A DNA stretch of 64,000 bases from Typhlomys cinereus. Lineage: Eukaryota > Chordata > Mammalia > Rodentia > Platacanthomyidae. The DNA is taken from positions 1,176,520 to 1,240,519 of the forward strand of contig JALPQD010000415.1 in the NCBI GenBank assembly GCA_023101885.1, given 5' to 3'. How positions within the stretch are numbered: the first letter of the stretch is position 1; every line of letters begins with the position of its first letter. The position numbers and the translations under genes are program-made. A model generated the notes under the pieces. The model did no database searches. It was given only the letters and a program-made list of their open reading frames with translations, and was not told where the DNA came from. Shown piece after piece: positions 10,856 through 20,929 of the stretch.

Positions 10856-11700
10856 ATTCTGTTAGTTGGTCAGTAGTACACAAGTTTCTAAATATCTGCT
10901 CACTTTACTTTTATCTCTTGCCTTTCTTTGATTTTTCTGACATTCTCTTTTGCTGCTAAAATTTGTATTTAAAACAGCTTGAGGTTTTTTTTCTTTCATT
11001 TTATAGTATTTTTGCTTTACAATTTCATATTCAATTCTCAAAAGCCAACGATGCCTCAATTTTTGTATTCTCTGCTTGGCAAGAAACCATGATAATGCTT
11101 CCTTCTTCTTTCTCACAGTCTTCAAGATACCGTACCTTGGTCCATTAAATTTAATACGAGGGCTTCTTTGGGGACAGATTCTGCTGCTCTTTTTTTTTTT
11201 CTTGTATATGGGACTTGATTTTCTCTTTGCCTCACAACATGTTGGTAAAATGGACATATACAGCATGACCTTACAGTTCTCCCTCTTCAAGAATTTACTT
11301 TTGCCACTGTTTATTGATTTTCCTTGCATATTGGTTAAAGGTTTTGTTTTTACAAAGTTTGCATTCATGTGTGATAATCCAAGCATCTGATGACTTCAAG
11401 CTGGCCATTCATTAGCTGTAATTTTTTTTAGAGATTTCATAATCTATTAAAGTCATCTGCCCTTTGTTAAGCATCTCGGTATGTAGGTGGAATCATACTT
11501 ATAATGATCGGGCAGTTTTCAACACTGCTTTTGCTATTTCTTTCTTAGGAGGAGTCTCGGTGTCTTTCCTGGGCACACATTTAGCTATCTGTTTCCTCTT
11601 GTGTTCCCAGGGAGGTAGAGAATTTCAAAGTCCCTCAGGACACCAGAGATCCCAGAATGTCCTTCAGGATGAATGATAGCTCCTCATTGTTCCCCAGTCA
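10856..11700 (-). pseudogene. Possible decayed coding copy, parent unidentified
   Basis: The minus strand holds the longest non-L1, non-microsatellite minus-strand frame in the window (10862-11386, 174 codons). It is Lys/Arg-rich and low in hydrophobic stretches (KRKSSPIYKKKKKSSRICPQ; RIQKLRHRWLLRIEYEIV). Upstream, another frame continues with ARKDTETPPKKEIAKAVLKTA from about 11585 to 11520. Changing frames gives plausible basic peptide on both sides of small indels, as in a processed pseudogene of a basic nuclear protein. I do not recognise the parent, see no poly-A tail and see no intron boundaries. It abuts an ancient L1 at 10855, so it could also be part of an unrecognised repeat. Confidence 0.3.
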
Positions 11701-11897
11701 TGCCTGGAGGGGGCTTTACCCATGTGTCAAATCAAATAAAGGCAAATTCATGAAAAACCCTGTTCAAGGTCACTGTAAAAAAAGAGCAAAGTGTCAAGAA
11801 TTATTTACCATGAGAGTGTTTTGAAGAATTCCCAAGCCCTCGAGTTTGTCAGGCTTGGTTATTTTTCATAGCTGCCTTCCTTGTGAGGCACCTGGTC

Positions 11898-11899
<2 letters not shown>

Positions 11900-11946
<47 letters not shown>

Positions 11947-12075
11947 TCTGTGTGAATCAAAGGGAACTGTGTGTATCACTGGAAGCCCACTGAGACTGAT
12001 GTCAGAGATCAAGCTGGATTGTTCTCTTCCTTTTCTAAGGTTTAACTCTGGAATTTCCACTTTCCAGGGCAGTAC
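11900..12075 (-). mobile_element. GT repeat plus probable old B2 fragment, antisense
   Basis: A (GT)n run (11900-11944) is followed by 'gaatcaaagggaactgtgtgtatcactggaag...gatcaagctggattg', which parallels the region after the GT run in the split B2 copy at 14361-14580. The far (tRNA-like) half of the SINE is not seen. Open frames with Val/Cys or Thr/His runs here come from the dinucleotide repeat. Confidence 0.45.
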
Positions 12076-12106
12076 AGGTTGTAACAGGGACTTATATCTG
12101 GGTTCT

Positions 12107-12600
12107 TATGTTCCATAGCTGAAGACTGAAACCAGAACATTTGTAGAGAATTAAGGCAGAGTTTATTGGGGAGGGGAAAGAAATGACTTATGGAAAGAAG
12201 TCTATAACGGCAAGCAAATCTTCTGATAGCTGGCAGGGTCAGGAATATTTAAAGATTCGGGCAAACCCTGGAAAAGTGGATTTTCCTCATGGGTTAGTTT
12301 TACTTTCTTGAAACCCGATTGGGGTTTTTGATCTTTCCTTATGTGTGATTGTTGGTCTGTTCATATGGGATGGGGAAATAGAAGATTGGTGACAATTCCT
12401 GCAATTAGCCCTAGCAGTGGTAGTGGCCTTCAAAGACCTTCCGAGCCTATTTACTCTGTTGAAAAACTGCCATTTAAAATTCTTCTTATAAATTTCCTGA
12501 CAGAAATTATTCTGTCTCACACTGGTTGCTGAAAGCAAAGATTGTTGGAGTCTCACTTTTTTCTCCATTTCTCAGATAAGATTTTAAGTTCCATGGGGAA
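12107..12600 (-). mobile_element. Possible solo LTR of an endogenous retrovirus, antisense
   Basis: On the minus strand, CCCAATAAACTCTGCCTTAATTC near 12170-12148 has the look of a polyadenylation signal and R region of an LTR. It is followed by a U5-like stretch ending near 12107. No internal retroviral genes flank it and no primer binding site or target duplication was identified. Boundaries are guesses and the family is not named. Confidence 0.35.
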
Positions 12601-12749
12601 ACTTTTCTGGCTGCTTTTCCCCATTCTCTGAATCAAACTAAAGTAAGCTTGTATTGCTGTTTTTCACCTTAACTTTATTCCAACGCTGATTTCTTTAGAA
12701 TGAATTCTGTCATGTTTGGAGATGCAAGTTGTTCCCCACAGGTTTGTTT

Positions 12750-13075
12750 GAATCTTTAGTTTGGGAAAGTCATGGCACCTAAGGAGGTGGAGCCTTTATG
12801 GAGGAAGGCCGTCACAGGGGGTGGGCCTCTGGGTTGGTGAGCCCCTCTCTGCTCCAGTGCTCTTGACCGAGCAGCAACTCTCAGCCTTCATGATGTCTAC
12901 AGTGACTTAGGCCTTCTCCGACTTCTGCCAACTAGCCATGCTTTTTCCAATGTGAAGGGCTGTTTCTCTCCTCTGGAACTATAAGCTGAATAAATCTCCC
13001 TTTCTCTCCTTATGCTGCTTGAGTTTGAATGGTGTCTCACAGCAACACAGAAGAGTAATCCATATAGCTTCCTAA
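12750..13075 (+). mobile_element. MITE-like rodent repeat (hAT type suspected)
   Basis: Contains phrases typical of abundant rodent non-autonomous DNA-transposon-like repeats: 'gggaaagtcatggcacctaaggaggtggagcc', 'cacagggggtgggcctctgggttgg', 'ggaactataagctgaataaatctccctttctctcctt', and an end 'gtgtctcacagcaacacagaagagtaat'. Same class as, but a different subfamily from, the copies at 26098 and 34327. Confidence 0.6.
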
Positions 13076-13089
13076 TAATTGCAAGAAAA

Positions 13090-14040
13090 TTCTTCATCGC
13101 ATCGTGAAACAAATATTTATTATACCAAAATTTAAACCATCCCCTTTCCTCAGGGAAATTTTCTTATTCTCATTTATAATACCATAATACATTACGTGAT
13201 AGACAAATGTTATTGTTCATTATTGTAATCAATAAAACTAAGAAACAATATATATTTTATAATTGAATAGGTGGTTGCAATAATAAAACATTCTCTGGTG
13301 CTGTGATATATTCCCTTAGCAATGAAATCCTTCTTACGGTCATTTGCACATAATTACACCAAAGGTAAACTTATTCATTGTTGTAGGAGTTCTTTATTTC
13401 AGCTCACTTTGGTTTCTTGATGTTACAATTAAAAAGAAAAACACAAAAATATAATGACATATCCAGCATTTCTAATTTTGTTTTTGTTTGACCAGATCCC
13501 TTTGTGTCTTTGTATTGAGATAGCAGGAAGTTTTAAAGTAGATTCATTTCTTTCCCTGGATTTTGCCTGATAGTTTTTTTTTTTTACAATAAAGTAGTCA
13601 AATAAAGGATAAAAATCTGTCCAAATCGTTAAAAAACCAAGTTTGTATCTGAGCTTCATGGCGATATCTTCAAAGTTACCAAATTAATAGAACCACCTAG
13701 AATAGATATTTTGCAGTTTGGTTTATGTGTTGGTTTTCATTTCCTCAGTATTTCTGTACATAGTATTTGAGAAGAATTGATGCCTAGAGAGCAAATTTTC
13801 AAGTTATTAATATGTTTTCCTTCTTTATCTAGGACACATGAGTACCTCAGAAGGTAAATGAAAACATCCAGAAGCAATTTCACTTCATAGACCATCCTTG
13901 GTTGAAAATGGGACTTGAAAATTCAATAGGACTTAAGTATGTCCAAAGATATGTATAAATCCCCAATTTCCTTTCAGTTCTTCAGCCAGTGAACCATGTA
14001 TTTACCTAACAAACACTAACTGAATCTCCTCCTAGAGTTA
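13090..14040. other. AT-rich interval, no gene seen
   Basis: No gene. A 76-codon minus-strand frame (13429-13659) is not recognisable. Confidence 0.5.
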
Positions 14041-14049
14041 GGAACTGAG

Positions 14050-14340
14050 ATATGTATTTGGATTGCTGTAATAAAAATTCTATAGACAGAATGACTTAAA
14101 TATCAGTATTTATTTCTTGTCATTCTAGTCTCTAAAACATATAAGCTGATGGTTCCTGAAGACTTTTGAGTGTCAAATTCCTAGTCATAAGAGGCTGTCT
14201 CTTTGGTGTGACCTGTCATAATAGAAGATAGAAGAGAGAGAGTTTAAGGGGATTTTTTTATAATCTTAATTCCTAATACAAGGGAGTTACTGGAGGACTC
14301 CCACCAACATAGCCAAATTGCTGCATCAAAGATCTATGCC
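14050..14340 (+). repeat. Ancient mammalian interspersed repeat, family not named
   Basis: The order 'ggattgctgtaataaaaattctatagac...gacttaaa...tatttatttcttgtcattctag...ataagctgatggttcc...gaggctgtctctttggtgtgacctgtcataatagaagatag...ataatcttaattcctaatac' follows a consensus common in mammalian genomes. I recall the consensus but cannot name the family with confidence. Confidence 0.6.
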
Positions 14341-14360
14341 ACACTTCTTTTATTTGTTTA

Positions 14361-14441
<81 letters not shown>

Positions 14442-14595
14442 CAGAGGGCACTGTATGTCCCTGTGAGGATCAAGCGTGACTTCAGGAATCATCCTGGATT
14501 GCTTCTATCATCATTTTGCTTTGCTCTGGGATTCCCCAGGCTTTGCCCACCAAGACAAGAAGTGCAGGCCACCAACCTTTGTGCCCAGTGCTTTT
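14361..14595 (-). mobile_element. B2-type SINE, antisense, 3' part (split copy)
   Basis: The plus strand shows the SINE tail first: (GT)n at 14363-14440, then 'tatcagagggcactg', 'ttgctctgggattccccagg', 'caagaagtgcaggcc'. It stops at 14595 inside the element. The remaining tRNA-like head continues at 16197. The two halves are separated by an L1 insertion, and TGTGCCCAGTGCTTTT / TGTGCCCAATGCTTTT is repeated on both sides (one mismatch). Confidence 0.9.
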
Positions 14596-16196
14596 TTTTT
14601 AAAATTTTAATACATTTTTTATTATTATTTCAACTCATGCAAACTTAATCGGTAAACCAGTTCCCTCCCTCCCTCCTCCTCCCTCTGAACCCCCTGCTCC
14701 CCCTCCCCTCACCCTTCCCTCCCCATCCCCCCATGCCTCCCGCCCCAATTCCCAGAGTCCTTTCTTGTGCATGCCTGACTCTCCTCTGGGCCCTCCTCTC
14801 CGATGACATACAAGGACCCAGTGGCATTTCCCTGAACCCTTTCCTGTGTTCCTCTTAAGCATAGGAACACTACTGTGGCTGTCAAGCCCTTGCCTCCAAG
14901 GATCTTGTTGCCTTTAGCAGATGCTAGACTTTGTGAGGTCAATAGTGTGTTGGACATTGCACCGGGCATGCAATGTACAATTATGATTGCTTTGGCCCTA
15001 ACTTATGTGGAGTATCTTGCAAATCATTGCTCCTCCCATCCTTTTGCTCTTACACTCTTACCGCCCTCTCTTCCGCAAATGTCCCTGAGCTTCAGGATGG
15101 GGAGAGATTAGTCTGGCTTAGTTCTAGGTGGTTGATATAGAGTCTCTGAAGTTCTGGATAGTGGTTCGTTGATTTTCTTTTGCAGTTTTGTTGCTCCTGC
15201 AGTGTCCTTCACTCCATTGTGATGGGCACTGTATGTCACCCCCTGGCCAGAGACAGAAAGCTGTTAAACTGGAGTCTCATTATAAGAGCACATTCAAGGG
15301 TAGATGTAATACTTATACCCAAAAGTGGAATCTCAGGGTCATATGGCATTTGGCAATGGGAGGAGTCAATCACCCATTTGCAAAATGGTAACTTTTTAAT
15401 CTGCTGGACTATATGCCCTCCCCTTCTGGTGACTTCATACCCCCCTAGTTGTAAATGATCAGGAATGAATTGTGAACTTAACTAGGTGTCACATTACTTT
15501 CTTGCAGTCCTTGATGGAGGCCTATTTTCTCTACTGTAACATGGTCACTTCTCTCCTTGTTTCTGGTGTGGCCCTCCAACCCCATCCCTCCTGTTCATAA
15601 TCCTTGCAATTACTATAGGTATTACTTAGATTTACCTATGAGTGTCTCAAGATGGGCTGGGTGGGTTAGGTATTAGGAACCACCTATTAGGGAGTACATA
15701 TGACGCTTAATTTTCTGGGTCTGGGATACTTCACTTAACATAATTGTTTCTAATGACATCCATTTCCCGGCAAATTCCAGTAATTCATCATTTTTGATGG
15801 CTGAGTAGTACTCCATTGTACAGATGTACCACTTTTCCTTATCCACTCATGAACTGTTGGACATTTGGGTTGATTCCATGTCTTTGCTATTGTAAACAGT
15901 GCTGCTATGAACATGGTTGTGCTTGTGCTATCGAGGTGAACCTCTGCTGTATGGGGGGTTATACCCAAAAGTGGAATCGCAGGGTCATATGGCATTTCAA
16001 TCTTTAATTTCTTTAAGAATCTCCAGATGGCTCGCCAGAGTGGCTGTATGAGCCTGCACTCCCAGCAGCAATGTAGGAGAGTTCCCCTCTCTCCATATCC
16101 TCTCCAGCATTTGTTGTTGTTTGTATTGTGGATTTTTGCCATCCTGACTGGGATGAGATGATATCTCAGGGAAGTTTTGATTTGCATTTCCCTGAT
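14596..16196 (-). mobile_element. 5'-truncated L1 inserted into a B2 SINE
   Basis: A 1.6-kb L1 in antisense. The plus strand opens with poly-T and TTTTTATTATTATTTC, then a pyrimidine (minus: polypurine) tract at 14660-14745, then the 3'UTR, then the ORF2 C-terminus. The C-terminus (minus strand, from about 16190) contains [31 protein letters not shown] and [17 protein letters not shown] 16-bp target duplication with one mismatch lies at 14580-14595 and 16197-16212. Only the ORF2 C-terminal segment is present, so it cannot encode reverse transcriptase or endonuclease. The Gly-rich minus-strand frames at 14635-14862 are the polypurine tract. Confidence 0.95.
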
Positions 16197-16295
16197 TGTG
16201 CCCAATGCTTTTTACATGGGACCTGGAATCCGAAGTCAGGTCCTTCCGCTTGTGAGGCAGAGTTTAACTTCTGAGTCACCTTTCCAGCCCTGTGT
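16197..16295 (-). mobile_element. B2-type SINE, antisense, tRNA-like head (split copy)
   Basis: Resumes the SINE broken at 14595: 'ttttacatgggacctggaatccgaagtcaggtccttccgcttgtgaggcagagtttaacttctgagtcacctttccagcc'. This is the reverse complement of the head, with A- and B-box-like segments. Together with 14361-14595 it makes one near full-length element. Confidence 0.92.
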
Positions 16296-16307
16296 CACAC
16301 TCCATAA

Positions 16308-16352
16308 GAGCATTGTATTAGGAGTTAGGATTCATAGATAGATAGATAGATG

Positions 16353-16396
<44 letters not shown>
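16308..16396. repeat. Left copy of an L1 target duplication with GATA array
   Basis: GAGCATTGTATTAGGAGTTA begins at 16308 and recurs at 16700 beyond the L1 fragment. Both copies run on into (GATA)n, long here (16325-16396) and short and impure on the right (16735-16770). The open frame that gives repeated Ser-Ile-Tyr-Leu on the minus strand is this array. Confidence 0.88.
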
Positions 16397-16697
16397 AGCA
16401 AGGGATTAACAGTCACAATAGAGTTCCTATACTTAAGGGGAACACAAGAAATAGTTCTAGGAATTGCCACTGAGTCCTTACACCTTATCAGAGAGGAGGA
16501 CCCAGAGGAAAGTTTGATATGCACATTAAAGGATGCTTCAAAGATGGGGAGAGGGGGCACTGGGAGAAAGGGAGGGAAGGGGGAAAGGAAGGGGCAAATG
16601 GGGGAGGGAACAACGAGGTCCGGGGGGGGGTGGAGGGAAGAAGGGGACAGGGGTTCCTATTACGTTTGTATGAGCAGAAAAATAAATAAATGGAAAA
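16397..16697 (+). mobile_element. L1 3'UTR fragment, sense, 5' truncated
   Basis: Begins AGCAAGGGATTAACAGTCAC and passes 'gttcctatacttaaggggaacaca' and 'cagagaggaggacccagag'. The L1 polypurine tract (16550-16660) follows, then 'acgtttgtatgagcagaaaaataaataaa'. This is the L1 3' end only, with no ORF. The flanking repeats at 16308 and 16700 show it arrived by target-primed insertion. Confidence 0.92.
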
Positions 16698-16699
16698 AG

Positions 16700-16772
16700 A
16701 GCATTGTATTAGGAGTTAAGATACATATAGACAGACAGATAGATAGATATATAGATAAATGATAGATTTGTT
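16700..16772. repeat. Right copy of the L1 target duplication with short GATA array
   Basis: GAGCATTGTATTAGGAGTTA is repeated at 16700-16719, followed by AGATACATATAG and then mixed GACA/GATA units. Compared with the left copy, the array is shorter and interrupted. Confidence 0.85.
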
Positions 16773-17019
16773 CATATATATTCATATATATATACAAATA
16801 TTTAGTTGCTGCACTATAGTTCTAACATTCAAATAAATTAAGGGTGGGAAAGATGAGAGGTGGTAGCTGCTTTCTAGAAAGTTCATTCCATTGGAAGCAC
16901 CTGGAAAACAAGAGGAAGCACCTGAAACCACTCATTGATAAACTGTAAAGCCATTACAGATTAATATAAACTCACAACAAAATGTCAGAATGTGGAGCCA
17001 TTAGCAAGAGACCTCATTT

Positions 17020-17390
17020 CAGAGAGTGGTCCCTGAAGGCCTTCTGAAGAGATGACCTTTGAATTGAAACTTGAGGAATGATAGTAGCAATAACATCACA
17101 TTCCAAAGAAGCAAATTCCAGATCCAGAGGAGAAAACAGATTGCAAAGCCTCAGAAATGGAAAACACTTGGCACTTTGAAGAAGCAGGAAGGAGGTCAGA
17201 AGCACTGGAGTCTAAAGAACAGTCGGGGAAGCAGCATGCACAACAGCCAGACAGGCAGAGCCCTGACCAAAGGATTTTGGACTTTGTCCCAAGTGCAGTG
17301 GGAAAGTAAGGGTGCGAGTTGATCTGATGTATGTTTTATGAAGATGATCCTTGGCTGCTCTGTCGAGAATGGATTGGAAAAGGCCAAATA
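17020..17390 (+). repeat. Ancient mammalian interspersed repeat, family not named
   Basis: Recognisable consensus order: 'gtggtccctgaaggccttctgaagagatgacctttgaattgaaac', 'gcaaagcctcagaaatggaaa', 'aaaggattttggactttgtcccaagtgcagtggga', 'gatctgatgtatgttttatgaagatgatccttggctgctctgt'. This is a widespread, very old mammalian repeat. The 83-codon plus-strand frame inside it is not a gene. Confidence 0.65.
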
Positions 17391-17399
17391 TGCATACCT

Positions 17400-17690
17400 A
17401 GGGACACAGCCGCATACCCACGTGCCGCCTCAAGAGGGCCGTGAGGAAGGGAAAAAGCCTGTTCAGCCAAGTTCCTGTCATATGGTGGCACGGAAGCTGG
17501 TGACCTAATATGAGCCCCCCAAGGGTCTTTGATCAGCAGATGGCGGAGAGACCACCTTCTCTCACTTTGCAGCCTGCTTGGTCTCCGCACAGCAGCTGCC
17601 CAGAACCGGTAACAGCATGCGGAAATGCACAAAGGATGGGACCCAGATAGCAACGCCAGTTTGCCGTACTCTAGGGACAAACTAAATGTG
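17400..17690. other. GC-richer segment with several CpG, unexplained
   Basis: Noticeably richer in GC and CpG than its surroundings (AGCCGCATACCCACGTGCCG; GATGGCGGAGAGACC; AACCGGTAACAGCATGCGG). A minus-strand frame of 121 codons (17336-17701) crosses it without a recognisable domain. It could be an unrecognised repeat, a regulatory element or a decayed exon. Confidence 0.4.
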
Positions 17691-17699
17691 ACCATTTCC

Positions 17700-18970
17700 A
17701 TAAAAAAGATACAGCTTCATTTTCAGTATGTGAGAGAATTTGACTGTAGCAACGTTCATAGGAGGAACTATCTCATCTGTAGAAGCAACAATTTTTAACT
17801 TTGATAAATATATGTGTTTATTTTTTTGTGTGTTTATCACCACGGATAGGCCAGGCTTCTTTTTCTCATTTATATTTGAGGTATTCTGCAATAACCCAGC
17901 TTCCTTTCACACACGATTATCAGGGACTGTAGCTTCTTGATAACTATTGATCACCAGAAAGGGAATCAATGGATCAGTGAAGATAATCTTTACCTCCCCA
18001 CAGAATTCATTTTTAATTAGCCCGCTAAGGATTTCAGAGGAAGACTTTGTTGTCACAATAACACTTTCATAGCAACAGTAGCAAACTAGCAAACACTATA
18101 AATGAATTTAACCTTTTAGAAGTAAGACATACTGGCATGTTAAGCTAACATGAGTGAAAGACAATGGCAAATTACTGCAGAACTTTGGCTTCTGATTATC
18201 TTGTTGACGTACAATTGAAAATAAACTGGATACCACAAGATTAAGAAAAAAAGTGGGAGGAAGACAATTGAATTAGTAAAAAGTAAAATTTGACATTCTG
18301 TAATGTGATTTGACACTTGTATGAAGGAACTACTAGATTTTGACTCCAGGACTGATGTAAATAGCAAATAATTATCAAGGCTGTGCAATCCATCCACTTA
18401 TTTAATAGACAATGATTAGAAGCCTCAGTATTTTTGCTAAATCGATGATGGTTGTGTCTGTGTAGGAAAACTCACTGTATTTCCCATCTTTCTAGAAGGC
18501 AACTATAAAATGTAAGAGCCAACATTGAAAAGGAACTGTGTGAAATCTGTTTTATTCGTAAGATTTTCTGCAAATCAGTTTGTCCTTGTGCCTTTGCTGA
18601 TTTGAGAGTGATGGAAGAATAGGTATAAATTTAAAAAGCTGGGGTAATATTTACAAGGAAATAGCCACTACTTTGTCTCCGCAAGCAAGCAAATAAAAAA
18701 CATTGAAATATGGCACTTTGAGCGGTCTCACATTAAAGGATTCCAGTTTATTTCCTGAAGGAGTTTTAGACCTTACTGTTGATTTACCACAAAGCTTGCA
18801 TAATGGAGTCTGGTGAATTCCGGAGGGAGAAGGTCTGCACAGGATAAAGAGTCTAGCTCTTGCGGATGATCTTTCCTTATCCGGGTGAAACTGTTGGTGT
18901 TGGAGTGAGTGATTGCTCATGCTCTCTTGTACTTTGTCTGGCTTTGCTTATGGAGGAAGCTTTTATTGCT
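17700..18970. other. Unique AT-rich interval, no gene seen
   Basis: No identified repeat. The minus strand has an 89-codon frame at 18651-18920 (contains FHPDKERSSARARLFILC) that I do not recognise. It has no supporting splice, start or domain evidence. Confidence 0.45.
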
Positions 18971-18974
18971 ATTA

Positions 18975-19090
18975 ATATTTAACATTGACTGAAGGCCAGC
19001 AGTGTGCTAGGTGATGAATACAACATTGAGCTAGTTTTGGTCTCTGTCCAACTGGAACATTACCAATTATATACAAGGAAATAAGATTTG
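18975..19090 (+). mobile_element. L2 LINE 3' end fragment
   Basis: 'ttaacattgactgaaggccagcagtgtgctaggtgatgaatacaa' followed by 'ggtctctgtccaactggaacattaccaattatatacaaggaaataag' follows the L2 3' end consensus (attgagcacctactatgtgccaggcactgtgctaggtgctggggataca ... caaggagcttacagtct). Very old and non-coding. Confidence 0.65.
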
Positions 19091-20590
19091 TTCTTAGTTA
19101 AAAATAGGGATAAGTAAGTGGGAAAGGTATAAGGCCTGTTGCCTTCTGAAAAATTCCAGGTGCACTGTCATTGTATCATTAAAGGTGGGTTAAGTTTAAA
19201 TGAAAATAATTCCTGCTTTTCAGTGTTGATACGTCCATCAGCTGTATATATGTAAACATTTTTTCACAATTGGTGAGATGTTGGAGGTGACTCACCAAAT
19301 TGTACACACGATGAACTACCCAAGTTCATTCAGACTGAATGATTATTGCATAGGACAAAGAGTGAGAAGTAACCATTGTGTTACCAAAATTATGCTTTTA
19401 AAATGTAATATTCCAATTTATTCGTGTAACTCATGAAGCAAAAAATTCAAATAATGTCGTATTGCCTTTTGTCTTTGTCTCAGTATTCCTTATAGGGATA
19501 AAAGCATTTGGCAGCTAAAGCTTCAGGTATACACATGAGCTCCTCCCTGGTCCTTAAGCTTTGCAAAATGGTTGATTTGCATCCTGCCTTTTCCCACTTT
19601 ACTCCTCTAAATGATACAGCCCTGGATAAGACTAATCTGTTAGCAGCCTTGCCTGTGCTTGTAAGGGAAGTGGAGCTGCAGAAGTCATTGGAGCGATAGA
19701 ATAGGATGCATTTTACTTATTTATAATTATACTGAAAGAAATAGGTTGGTTCCATTTCATAATGGGCCCCAAATTCTCTGTGAGTTGTCTACATAGAGCA
19801 TCTGTTTCAGTGGGTTGTTTTCAAACATTTAGAAATGATTAATATGTTGCATCTAAAGTCAAATCATTTCAATGACTGTTTACTTTATTCCTCGTATCAC
19901 TCAAGAAAGTAAATTGTGTGTTTCCTTCCCAGCTTGAGCTTTTAGGCAAAAATACTGTGCCTTATTTGTCTGAGCATCTTCAGACAATTATACAAGAGCA
20001 CAGTGTAACACATTTGGTCAAATGATTTGCATTTTCACATGCATGTTTTTCAGAAGACCTCTACTTTACAAATCTTAACATCTACTTTCCTACTTAATAG
20101 GGTATAGAAAAGATAAGAAACAGGATGCACAAGTCAATCTGAATAATTCTGTCAATGTGAAAATTGGATACAGACTATTTTTATGGATTACATAATCCCA
20201 TGAAATATACATTTTGCATAATAGTAGTAATTATCTTTTTTGTTTACACTAACACAAAATATAACAAGTTAATCAGAGTTATTATGTAAAACAGTAAAGA
20301 GCTAATGACAAAAATAAAACATATACGAGAACTGCCACTTGCTACTGTTTGTGGTGTCAATTACATTTAGTTTCACCTTTATAGAGTAATGCTGTGTAGG
20401 TGATCTTGCACTCTTGCTTAGTATAAAGTACATTTCCATTAAACATTCTATGTCAGCAATGAGCACCATTGTATTCAAGCAAGGTTTTATTGAACTAATT
20501 TATGATTTGGCAGTTACAATTTTGTATTGCCCTCTATTACAAAATATTTGTGATATAAACATTTTTTCAGCTGGATCTTTATGTATATTG
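19091..20590. other. Unique AT-rich interval, no gene seen
   Basis: No repeat or gene recognised. The frame at 19508-19699 (63 codons) is unsupported. Confidence 0.5.
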
Positions 20591-20606
20591 TTCACTTATA
20601 AAACAT

Positions 20607-20631
20607 TTTTTAAATCTTTTATTTATTTATC

Positions 20632-20684
<53 letters not shown>

Positions 20685-20913
20685 GCACTTTGTGTGTTCT
20701 GTGGAGGACCAAAGGTGACTTTGGGAATCATGGATTGCTCTACCTCCTTCTTGCTTCGCTCTGGGATTTTCCAGGTTCTCCCCGACAGGGCTGCAAGTGC
20801 AGACTATCACTGTTTCTGCCTGGTGTTTTTACATGGGATCTACGATCTGGATCTGAACTCATGACCTTCTGCTTGTGAGACAGACTCTTAATCCCTGAGC
20901 CATCTCTCCAGCC
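20607..20913 (-). mobile_element. B2-type SINE, antisense, near full length
   Basis: The plus strand shows TTTTAAATCTTTTATTTATTTATC (A-rich tail reversed), (GT)n at 20636-20681, the diverged middle 'tttgggaatcatggattgctctacctccttcttgcttcgctctggga', then the reversed head ending 'taatccctgagccatctctccagcc'. Probable 15-bp target duplication TCACTTATAAAACAT (20592-20606) / TCACTTGAAAAACAT (20915-20929) with two mismatches. An older copy than those at 6113 and 29184. Confidence 0.9.
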
Positions 20914-20929
20914 ATCACTTGAAAAACAT

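Noticed and set aside
12107..12600. Full endogenous retrovirus
   Set aside because: Only an LTR-like segment is suggested; no gag, pol or env homology was seen on either side.
17336..17701. 121-codon minus-strand frame
   Set aside because: No domain or splice evidence. The GC-rich composition alone makes chance frames longer. Kept as a compositional finding, not a gene.
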